A stretch of 64,000 bases of DNA, taken from positions 1-64,000 of the forward strand of contig JARLJA010000187.1 of NCBI GenBank assembly GCA_031291445.1, given 5' to 3'. The notes under the pieces are model-generated. The model was not told the origin of the DNA, ran no database searches, and saw only the letters and a list, made by a program, of their open reading frames with translations. Source of the DNA: Xanthobacteraceae bacterium (lineage in GTDB: Bacteria; Pseudomonadota; Alphaproteobacteria; Rhizobiales; Xanthobacteraceae). Below, piece after piece: positions 57,590-64,000 of the stretch (positions are counted from its first letter, which is position 1; each line of letters begins with the position of its first letter). A program made the position numbers and the translations under genes.

Positions 57590-58219
57590 ATGGCACGCAC
57601 TCGGTCCGAGAATTACGATGGAATTCACGCCGGGATTCTCGCGGCGGCGACGACGCTGTTCGCCAGGCAGGGCTACATGCGAACCTCGATTTCCGAGCTC
57701 GCCGACGCCTGCCAGCTGTCGCGCGGCGCGCTCTACCACTATTTCGAGTCGAAAGAGGCGATTCTCTTCACCATCCTCGACGTCCACGTGCGCAGGATGA
57801 TCGCCGACGTCGAGCGGGCGAGGGCCCAGCACGAGCGGACCGTGGATCAGTTCCGGGCGGTGATCCGCGCCATCGTCGCGCTCAACGCCCGCTCGTCGGA
57901 CGAGCAGCGGCTCATTCTCAACGATCTGTCCTTTCTCGAACCGGAGGACCAGCAGACGATCAAGGATCTCGAGCGTCGGCTGGTCGACACCATCTCGGAA
58001 CTGCTCGCCAGGCTCGACGAGGAAGGCAAGATCGTGAAGCGCACCAAGAAGGTGTACTCGATGATCCTGTTCGGCATCCTGAACTTCAGCCACACTTGGT
58101 ACGACCCGAAGGGCGGCGTCGATCCGCAGGAGTTCGCCGACCGGATCGTCGATCTGTACCTCCACGGGTTTTTGCCGCCGCTGCAGCGTCCGGAGAATGC
58201 GGTGAAGCGCCGCGCCTGA
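57590..58219 (+). CDS. TetR/AcrR-family transcriptional regulator
   Basis: 209 aa. The DNA-binding helix-turn-helix is at about 32-56 (TSISELADACQLSRGALYHYFESKEAIL). The C-terminal ligand domain (about 60-200) is all-helical and has no recognisable effector site. By position it should control the divergent transport/ligase operon and, via the second operator, the dioxygenase operon; an acyl-CoA ligand would be typical. ATG 57590 follows GAGGAAGG. Confidence 0.9.
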   Translation: MARTRSENYDGIHAGILAAATTLFARQGYMRTSISELADACQLSRGALYHYFESKEAILFTILDVHVRRMIADVERARAQHERTVDQFRAVIRAIVALNARSSDEQRLILNDLSFLEPEDQQTIKDLERRLVDTISELLARLDEEGKIVKRTKKVYSMILFGILNFSHTWYDPKGGVDPQEFADRIVDLYLHGFLPPLQRPENAVKRRA

Positions 58220-58283
58220 CGGGGTCCGGTGTCGGGCGCCGGGTTCCTTCGCCGCAGCAATGGACAATCGGGGACAGGCGCCA

Positions 58284-59222
58284 ATGACCGAAATTCGCGA
58301 GATCGCATCCGGGCTGCAATTCCCCGAAGGACCCGTCGCCCTGGAGGACGGCAGCGTTCTGGTGGTCGAGATCGCCCGCAAGACGCTGACCCGGATCCGG
58401 CGCGATGGCGTCGTGCAGGTGGTCGCGACCCTCGGCGGCGGCCCCAATGGCGCGGCGATCGGACCGGACGGTCGATGCTATGTCTGCAACAACGGCGGGC
58501 TGACATTCATCGAGGCCAACGGGCAGCTCATTCCGGGGCTTGCGCCGGCCGACTATGCCGGCGGCGGGATCGATGTCGTCGACCTTGACACCGGGCGGTT
58601 CGAACGGCTCTACGACCGATGCGGCGACATCCCGCTGCGGGGGCCCAACGATCTCGTCTTCGATCGCGCGGGCGGCTTCTGGTTCACGGACCTCGGCAAG
58701 ACCTTCAAGCGCGCGCGGCAGCGCGACCGCGGCGCCGTGTTTTATGCCAAAGCCGACGGCAGCCTGATCACGCAGGCGATCTTTCCGCTCGAAGGGCCCA
58801 ACGGCATCGGCCTGTCGCCGGATGGCACGACACTCTACGTGGCGGAAACCCACACCGGCCGCATCTGGTCCTATGACGTGGCCGCGCCGGGCGAAATTCG
58901 CCCGCGCAGGGGGCCGCTTCCGGGAGAGCCGGGACACATGCTCTACGCGGCCTCGCACCACGCCATGTTCGATTCGCTTGCGATCGAAGCTGAAGGCAAT
59001 ATCTGCGTGGCGGATATCCCGTTCGGTGGAATCACCGTGGTCTCGCCATCCGGCCAGCTTCTCGAGCAGCATGCGATGCCGGACATGATCACGACCAACA
59101 TCTGCTTCGGTGGCAGAGATCTGCGAACCGCCTACGTCACGCTGTCCTCGACCGGCCGGCTCGTGGCGGTCGAGTGGCCGCGGGCCGGCCTGCCGTTGCC
59201 GTGGCTGAACGATCGCGCCTGA
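58284..59222 (+). CDS. SMP-30/gluconolactonase/LRE-family protein
   Basis: 312 aa six-bladed propeller hydrolase. The metal ligands of the family are in PEGPVAL (Glu), GPNDLVFD (Asn), GPNGIGLSPDG (Asn) and the late SLAIEAEGN region. Members open lactones of sugars or of catabolic intermediates. ATG 58284 (MTEIREIASGLQFPEGP) is preferred over 58260. It follows tetR by 64 bases on the same strand and may belong to the same regulon. Confidence 0.87.
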   Translation: MTEIREIASGLQFPEGPVALEDGSVLVVEIARKTLTRIRRDGVVQVVATLGGGPNGAAIGPDGRCYVCNNGGLTFIEANGQLIPGLAPADYAGGGIDVVDLDTGRFERLYDRCGDIPLRGPNDLVFDRAGGFWFTDLGKTFKRARQRDRGAVFYAKADGSLITQAIFPLEGPNGIGLSPDGTTLYVAETHTGRIWSYDVAAPGEIRPRRGPLPGEPGHMLYAASHHAMFDSLAIEAEGNICVADIPFGGITVVSPSGQLLEQHAMPDMITTNICFGGRDLRTAYVTLSSTGRLVAVEWPRAGLPLPWLNDRA

Positions 59223-59327
59223 CAGCTCCATCGCGTCGTCGCGCCCGCAGATGTGTCAGCGGTGTGACGCACGCGGGCGCGGCATGGATGTTCCACGATT
59301 GGCGGAAGCCAGAGCCCGCCGGCGGCA

Positions 59328-59341
59328 TTGACGTGCGTCAA
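59328..59341 (+). promoter_or_regulatory. FNR/FixK-type binding site upstream of hoxF
   Basis: TTGACGTGCGTCAA is a perfect TTGAC-N4-GTCAA palindrome that fits the FNR/FixK consensus TTGAY-N4-RTCAA. If used as a class II activator site at -41.5, transcription would begin near 59376. That lies upstream of the ATG at 59443 and argues against the GTG at 59368. It predicts hydrogenase expression under low oxygen. Confidence 0.65.
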
Positions 59342-59442
59342 GACGTGCGCCGCGCCGCCTCCCTAACGTGCGCGTGTCGATGCCGCCGACGCGGTTCGTC
59401 AGCCAGACCGCGAGCGAGAGAGCGAGAGTCGTGGAATCGTCG

Positions 59443-61323
59443 ATGGATGGCTCCCGGAGCGAGGACGGCGGGAATACGGCAAAGCCGGTAAATTCCGCCA
59501 CGGGTACTGACCCGGAACACGCCATCGTCGGCTCCGTGCTCGATGCCGTTGGCGCCGACCGCACCCGGCTGATGGACATCGTCCAGGGAATCCAGCATCG
59601 CGTCGGCCATCTGTCCGACGCCGCGATCGGCATGGTCGCCGCAAGGCTCGGCCTTCACGCCGTCGACGTGGAGGACATGGCCTCCTTCTATAGCTTCCTG
59701 AATCGGCGGCCCAGGGGCCGCTACCATATCCGGCTATCGAAGACGCCGGTCTCGCTGATGAAGGGAGCCGCCGAGGTCGCCGCAGCGTTTTCGGCCGCGG
59801 TCGGGACCGCATGGGGCGGCACCTCGCAGGACGGCGACTTCACGCTGGAATGGACCAGCGACATCGGCATGGCCGATCAGGAGCCGGCGGCCCTGGTCAA
59901 TGGAACGGTCCTGACCGATCTGGCGCCCGCCGACGTCGACGCGATCGTCGCCACGCTGCGCGCGCGGCGCGTCGCGAACACCATCCCGCTGTTTCCCGGT
60001 TCCGACGCCGAAGGCGCGGGCCTGCCGAAAGCCCGGGTCGGCGCCAGCCTGGTCCAGCCCGGGCCCGTCGTCTTCGCCACCGACGTGGCCTCATCGACCG
60101 GCCTCATGGCCGCGCTGGCGCGCGCTCCCGGCGAAATCATCCAGGAGGTGACGAAAGCGAAACTGCGGGGCCGCGGTGGCGCCGGCTTTCCCACCGGGCT
60201 CAAGTGGAAGCTGTGCCGGCAGTCGATCAGCGACGCGCATCACGTGGTCTGCAATGCCGACGAGGGCGAGCCGGGCACCTTCAAGGATCGGGTGCTGCTG
60301 ACCCAGATCCCCGACGTGGTGTTCGACGGCATGACCATCGCCGGTTACGCGCTCGGCGCCCGTCACGGGCTGGTCTACCTGCGCGGCGAATATGCCTATC
60401 TCTGGAACAGTCTCCAGGCCGTGCTGCAGGAGCGGCGCCGTCACGGGCTGCTCGGGAAGAATGCTGGCGGGCGCGAGGGCTTCGATTTCGACATTCGCAT
60501 CCAGCTCGGGGCCGGCGCCTATGTCTGCGGCGAGGAATCCTCGCTCATCGAATCACTGGAAGGCAAGCGCGGCGCGCCGCGCGACCGGCCGCCGTTCCCG
60601 ACCGACCGCGGCTATCTTCAGCAGCCGACGGCGGTCGACAATGTCGAGACCTTCGCCTGCGTCACGCGGATCATGGAGAGGGGGAGCGAGTGGTTTGCCG
60701 GCTTCGGCACCCGGGAGTCGGCGGGGACCAAGCTCCTCAGCGTCTCGGGCGATTGTCCCCGTCCCGGCGTCTACGAGGTTCCGTTCGGCATCACCGTCAA
60801 TGCGTTCCTCGATCTCGTCGGCGCGCCCGACGCCGCCTTCGTTCAGGTCGGCGGTCCGTCGGGCCAGGCCGTCGCGCCGAAGGATTTCGGGCGGCAGATC
60901 GCGTTCGAGGATCTCTCCACCGGCGGCTCGGTGATGGTGTTCGGCCCCGATCGCGACGTGCTCGGCATCGCGCGCCAGTTCACCGAGTTCTTCGCCGATG
61001 AATCCTGCGGCTGGTGCACGCCCTGCCGTGTCGGCACCACGCTTCTGAAGCAGAGTCTGGACAAGCTGCTCGGCGATCGCGCCACGCTGGCCGATATCGC
61101 GGCGATGGAGGCGCTGGCCGGCACCGTCACGCGGATGAGCCGCTGTGGTCTCGGCCAGACCGCCGCCAATCCGATCCTGACCACGATGCGCAATTTCCCC
61201 CAGCTCTACGAGGCGCGGCTGCGGCCGGAGCGGTTCGTGTCGCGCGTGACCATGGAGGAGGCGCTCGCCGAGGCCGTTGACGTGCAGGGACGCCGGCCGA
61301 CAGGCGGGGAGGACACGGCATGA
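59443..61323 (+). CDS. hoxF: NAD-reducing [NiFe] hydrogenase, diaphorase subunit HoxF
   Basis: 626 aa from ATG 59443; GTG 59368 or ATG 59380 are possible but lie at or before the predicted transcript start. The N-terminal NuoE-like domain lacks all cluster cysteines, reading KTPVSLMKG and TSDIGMADQ where ligands are expected. The NuoF-like part is complete: GRGGAGF (243-249) for NADH/FMN, NADEGEPGTFKDR, and the 4Fe-4S cysteines C522, C525, C528 and C568. It passes electrons from HoxU to NAD+. The stop overlaps hoxU (ATGA). Confidence 0.92.
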   Translation: MDGSRSEDGGNTAKPVNSATGTDPEHAIVGSVLDAVGADRTRLMDIVQGIQHRVGHLSDAAIGMVAARLGLHAVDVEDMASFYSFLNRRPRGRYHIRLSKTPVSLMKGAAEVAAAFSAAVGTAWGGTSQDGDFTLEWTSDIGMADQEPAALVNGTVLTDLAPADVDAIVATLRARRVANTIPLFPGSDAEGAGLPKARVGASLVQPGPVVFATDVASSTGLMAALARAPGEIIQEVTKAKLRGRGGAGFPTGLKWKLCRQSISDAHHVVCNADEGEPGTFKDRVLLTQIPDVVFDGMTIAGYALGARHGLVYLRGEYAYLWNSLQAVLQERRRHGLLGKNAGGREGFDFDIRIQLGAGAYVCGEESSLIESLEGKRGAPRDRPPFPTDRGYLQQPTAVDNVETFACVTRIMERGSEWFAGFGTRESAGTKLLSVSGDCPRPGVYEVPFGITVNAFLDLVGAPDAAFVQVGGPSGQAVAPKDFGRQIAFEDLSTGGSVMVFGPDRDVLGIARQFTEFFADESCGWCTPCRVGTTLLKQSLDKLLGDRATLADIAAMEALAGTVTRMSRCGLGQTAANPILTTMRNFPQLYEARLRPERFVSRVTMEEALAEAVDVQGRRPTGGEDTA

Positions 61324-62048
61324 GCGAACCCGGCGCTTTGAGCTTCACCATCACGGTCGACGGCGTCGAGGTCACGGCGACGCCGGGCCAGACCATTCTC
61401 GAAGCCTGCGATGCGGCCGGGGTCTACATCCCGCGGCTGTGCTATCACCCCGATCTGGAGCCGGCCGGCCATTGCCGGATCTGCACCTGCAAGATCGACG
61501 GTCGCCGCAGCAGCGCCTGCACCATGCCGGCGGTGCGCGGCATGGTGGTGGAGAGCGAGACGCCCGAGCTCAACGCCGATCGCCGCACCCTGGTCGAGAT
61601 GCTGTTCGTCGAAGGCAACCACTTCTGCCCCGCCTGCGAGAAGAGCGGCGACTGCGAGCTCCAGGCGCTCGGCTACCTGCTCGGCATGACCGCGCCGGCG
61701 TTTCCGTACCAGTGGCCGCAGCGTGAGCTCGACGCCAGCCATCCCGACGTCTTCATCGATCGCAATCGCTGCGTGCTGTGCTCGCGCTGCATCCGTGCCT
61801 CGCGCGACGTGGACGGCAAGTCCGTGTTCGGGTTCGACGGGCGCGGCATCCACATGCGCCTCAACGTCGACGGCGGGCGCCTCGGCGAGACGGCGCTCGC
61901 GGCCGCCGACAAGGCGGCCCAGGTCTGCCCGGTCGGCTGCATCGTGATCAAGCGCACCGGTTATCAGACGCCCTATGGCGAGCGGACATTCGATCAGGCG
62001 CCGATCGGCAGCGACATCGCGGCCGTGGGGAAGGGCGCCAAGACATGA
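61320..62048 (+). CDS. hoxU: NAD-reducing hydrogenase, diaphorase small subunit HoxU
   Basis: 242 aa Fe-S protein resembling the N-terminus of NuoG. A plant-type 2Fe-2S site is formed by C41, C52, C55 and C67. The HFCPACEKSGDC segment (H101 to C112) holds the next 4Fe-4S cluster and C151, C154, C157 with the CPVGC group (203-207) a third. It wires HoxY to HoxF. Overlaps hoxF and hoxY by four bases each, so translation is coupled. Confidence 0.95.
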   Translation: MSEPGALSFTITVDGVEVTATPGQTILEACDAAGVYIPRLCYHPDLEPAGHCRICTCKIDGRRSSACTMPAVRGMVVESETPELNADRRTLVEMLFVEGNHFCPACEKSGDCELQALGYLLGMTAPAFPYQWPQRELDASHPDVFIDRNRCVLCSRCIRASRDVDGKSVFGFDGRGIHMRLNVDGGRLGETALAAADKAAQVCPVGCIVIKRTGYQTPYGERTFDQAPIGSDIAAVGKGAKT

Positions 62049-62587
62049 CGAAGCCGAAACTCGCGACCTGCTCGCTCGCCGGCTGCTTCGGCTGCCACAT
62101 GTCGCTGCTGGACATCGACGAGCGGATCGTCGAGCTGGTCGATCTCGTCGATCTCGACAAGTCGCCGTTCGACGACAAGAAGGAATTCGACGGTCCGGTC
62201 GACATCGGGCTGGTGGAGGGAGGCTGCGCCAACGAGCACAACGTTCATGTGCTGAAGCAGTTTCGCCAGCACTGTCGCATCCTGGTCTCGGTCGGCGCCT
62301 GCGCCATCACCGGCGGCATCCCCGCCATGCGCAACATGGTGGGACTGCGCGAGTGTCTCGAGGAGGCCTATCTCCGGGGGCCGACGGTGGAGGACGGCGG
62401 CCTCATCCCCAACGACGAGGACCTGCCGCTGCTGCTCGACCGGGTCTATCCGTCCCACGAGATCGTCAAGATCGATTATTTCCTGCCCGGTTGCCCGCCG
62501 TCGGCGGACGCGATCTGGGCCGCGCTCAAGGCGCTGCTGAGCGGAGAGGCACCGAACCTTCCTTATCCCTTGCTGAAATACGAATGA
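62045..62587 (+). CDS. hoxY: NAD-reducing hydrogenase, small subunit HoxY
   Basis: 180 aa small hydrogenase subunit. The proximal cluster ligands are in CSLAGCFGCHMSLLD (C9, C14, C17), VGACAITGG and FLPGCPPSADAIW. It lacks a twin-arginine signal, as expected for a cytosolic enzyme. It binds HoxH and takes electrons from the NiFe site. Confidence 0.95.
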   Translation: MTKPKLATCSLAGCFGCHMSLLDIDERIVELVDLVDLDKSPFDDKKEFDGPVDIGLVEGGCANEHNVHVLKQFRQHCRILVSVGACAITGGIPAMRNMVGLRECLEEAYLRGPTVEDGGLIPNDEDLPLLLDRVYPSHEIVKIDYFLPGCPPSADAIWAALKALLSGEAPNLPYPLLKYE

Positions 62588-62620
62588 GGGTCGATGCGCC
62601 CGTCAAACGAGGATGGCGTC

Positions 62621-64000
62621 ATGAACGTTCAGTCGAGCTCGCCGTCGCGCAAGATCGTGATCGATCCGGTCACCCGCGTGGAAGGCCACGGCAAGGTCAC
62701 GATCCGCCTGAACGAGGCCGGGGAGGTGGAAGAGGCGCGCTTCCACGTCGTCGAGTTCCGCGGCTTCGAGCGCTTCATCCGTGGCCGCATGTACTGGGAA
62801 GTCCCAGTCATCATCCAGCGCCTGTGCGGCATCTGTCCGGTCAGCCATCATCTGGCCGCAGCCAAGGCCATGGACAGGGTGATCGGGGTCGACAAGCTGA
62901 CGCCGACCGCCGACAAGGTGCGTCGGCTCATGCATTACGGGCAGCTGCTGCAGTCGAACGCCTTGCACATCTTTCATCTCGCGTCGCCGGACCTCCTGTT
63001 CGGCTTCGACGCCCCGCCGGAACAGCGCAACATCATCGAGGTGCTCAACCGCTTTCCCGAGATCGGCAAATGGGCGATCTTCATCCGCAAGTTCGGCCAG
63101 GAGGTGATCAAGGCGACCGGAGGCCGCAAGATCCATCCGACCAGCGCGATCCCGGGTGGCGTCAACCAGAACCTGTCGATCGAGCACCGCGACGACCTGC
63201 GCAAGGACGTCGACCAGATCATCGGCTGGTGCTGCGCGGCGCTCGCGCATCACATGACGTTCGTCGACGCCAACCAGGCGCTGCACCGCGACTTCGCGAG
63301 CTACAGGTCGAACTACGTCAGCCTGGTCGCGCCCGACGGCGCCATGGAGCTCTATGACGGGCGGCTGCGCGCGCTCGGCCCCGACGGCGAGACCATTTTC
63401 GACCAAGTCGATCCCGTCGACTACCGGGAGCACTTCATCGAGGAGGTCAGGCCCTGGACCTACCTTAAATTCCCGCATATCCGCTCGCTCGGCCGGGATA
63501 ACGGCTGGTATCGGGTCGGCCCGCTGGCCCAGGTCAATTGCTGCAATTCGATCGACACGCCGCTGGCAGAAGCCGCCCGCAAGGAGTTCGTCGCCCGGAA
63601 CGGCGGCAGCCCGGTCCACGCCACGCTGGCGTATCACTGGGCGCGGCTGATCTGCCTTGTTCACTGTGCGGAGAAGATCAAGGAGTTCCTGTTCGACGAC
63701 GACCTGCAAGGCACGGACCTGGTGTTGCGGGGCGAGCGGCGCGGCGAGGGCATCGCCTGCATCGAGGCGCCGCGCGGCACCCTGATTCATCATTATACGG
63801 TCGACGACAACGACCAGGTCGCGAGCGCCAATCTCATCGTCTCCACCACCAACAACAACGAGGCGATGAACCGGGCGGTGAAACAGGTCGCCATGAACGA
63901 CCTCTCGGGGCGCGAGATCACCGAGGGCCTCCTGAATCACATCGAGGTCGCCATTCGCGCCTTCGACCCCTGCCTGTCCTGCGCCACCCACGCCCTGGGG
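62621..64000 (+). CDS. hoxH: NAD-reducing hydrogenase, large (NiFe) subunit HoxH, 3' end outside window
   Basis: 460 residues are visible; the frame is open to the right edge. L1 (RLCGICPVSHH, C69 and C72) and L2 (DPCLSCATH, C451 and C454) hold the nickel-iron centre where H2 is split. The R. eutropha protein is 488 aa, so only about 25-30 codons are missing, including the peptide removed by a maturation protease. ATG 62621 follows GAGGA with good spacing; ATG 62594 is in frame but closer to its SD. It starts 33 bases after hoxY. Confidence 0.95.
   Translation, partial: MNVQSSSPSRKIVIDPVTRVEGHGKVTIRLNEAGEVEEARFHVVEFRGFERFIRGRMYWEVPVIIQRLCGICPVSHHLAAAKAMDRVIGVDKLTPTADKVRRLMHYGQLLQSNALHIFHLASPDLLFGFDAPPEQRNIIEVLNRFPEIGKWAIFIRKFGQEVIKATGGRKIHPTSAIPGGVNQNLSIEHRDDLRKDVDQIIGWCCAALAHHMTFVDANQALHRDFASYRSNYVSLVAPDGAMELYDGRLRALGPDGETIFDQVDPVDYREHFIEEVRPWTYLKFPHIRSLGRDNGWYRVGPLAQVNCCNSIDTPLAEAARKEFVARNGGSPVHATLAYHWARLICLVHCAEKIKEFLFDDDLQGTDLVLRGERRGEGIACIEAPRGTLIHHYTVDDNDQVASANLIVSTTNNNEAMNRAVKQVAMNDLSGREITEGLLNHIEVAIRAFDPCLSCATHALG

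Noticed and set aside
41830-64000. A mobile genomic island integrated at tRNA-Gln
   Set aside because: No integrase, transposase or duplicate of the tRNA 3' end is visible inside the window; kept only as a low-interest observation.

Overview
The window is high-GC DNA with dense genes on both strands and very little intergenic space. Gene content and order point to an alphaproteobacterium of the Rhizobiales, most likely Nitrobacteraceae close to Rhodopseudomonas or Bradyrhizobium. Supporting signs are the complete rhizobial very-long-chain fatty acid (VLCFA) lipid A cluster (acpXL-fabZ-fabF2-fabF1-adh-lpxXL), the rpiA/DUF2059/gor block, DUF2865 and DUF2889 proteins, a TakP-like TRAP system and a FixK/FNR-type box. 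The genus is an inference from family knowledge; no database search was run.

Positions 1-41,460 are mostly housekeeping. In order they hold the end of mrp, a TRAP transporter (binding protein on +, permeases on -), moaA, a lipoprotein, gph, rpiA/DUF2059/gor, a hydrolase, class II DAHP synthase/dgkA/nadE, DUF2865 and a Cys-rich secreted protein. These are followed by a cysS/small membrane protein/GNAT/cimA operon, a LOG protein, an Atm1-type ABC exporter, psd/pssA, motAB, kup, rhodanese/aminotransferase/PotF-like genes, the VLCFA lipid A operon, a ParB-like protein, an AhpD-like protein and a HerA-like ATPase. The class II DAHP synthase and nadE are full length and look functional, as do nearly all genes here.

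A tRNA-Gln(CUG) gene at 41,830-41,903 marks the change to an accessory catabolic region (42,283-59,222). It carries a DUF2889 protein, a thiolase and a plus-strand operon: Rieske dioxygenase alpha and beta, a PaaG-like crotonase, a short-chain dehydrogenase and an acyl-CoA dehydrogenase. Facing it is a minus-strand operon with an FAD oxidoreductase, LivF, LivG, a large acyl-CoA ligase, LivH, LivM and a binding protein. A divergent TetR regulator and an SMP-30-type lactonase follow. A 24-bp motif, 20/24 identical, lies in both operon promoters and is the best candidate for the TetR operator. Together the genes suggest import of an organic acid, CoA activation, oxygenation and beta-oxidation-like breakdown; the substrate cannot be told from sequence.

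The window ends in hoxF-hoxU-hoxY-hoxH (59,443-64,000), a soluble NAD-reducing [NiFe] hydrogenase, with a perfect TTGAC-N4-GTCAA box upstream. hoxH is cut by the right edge just after its second nickel-ligand motif.
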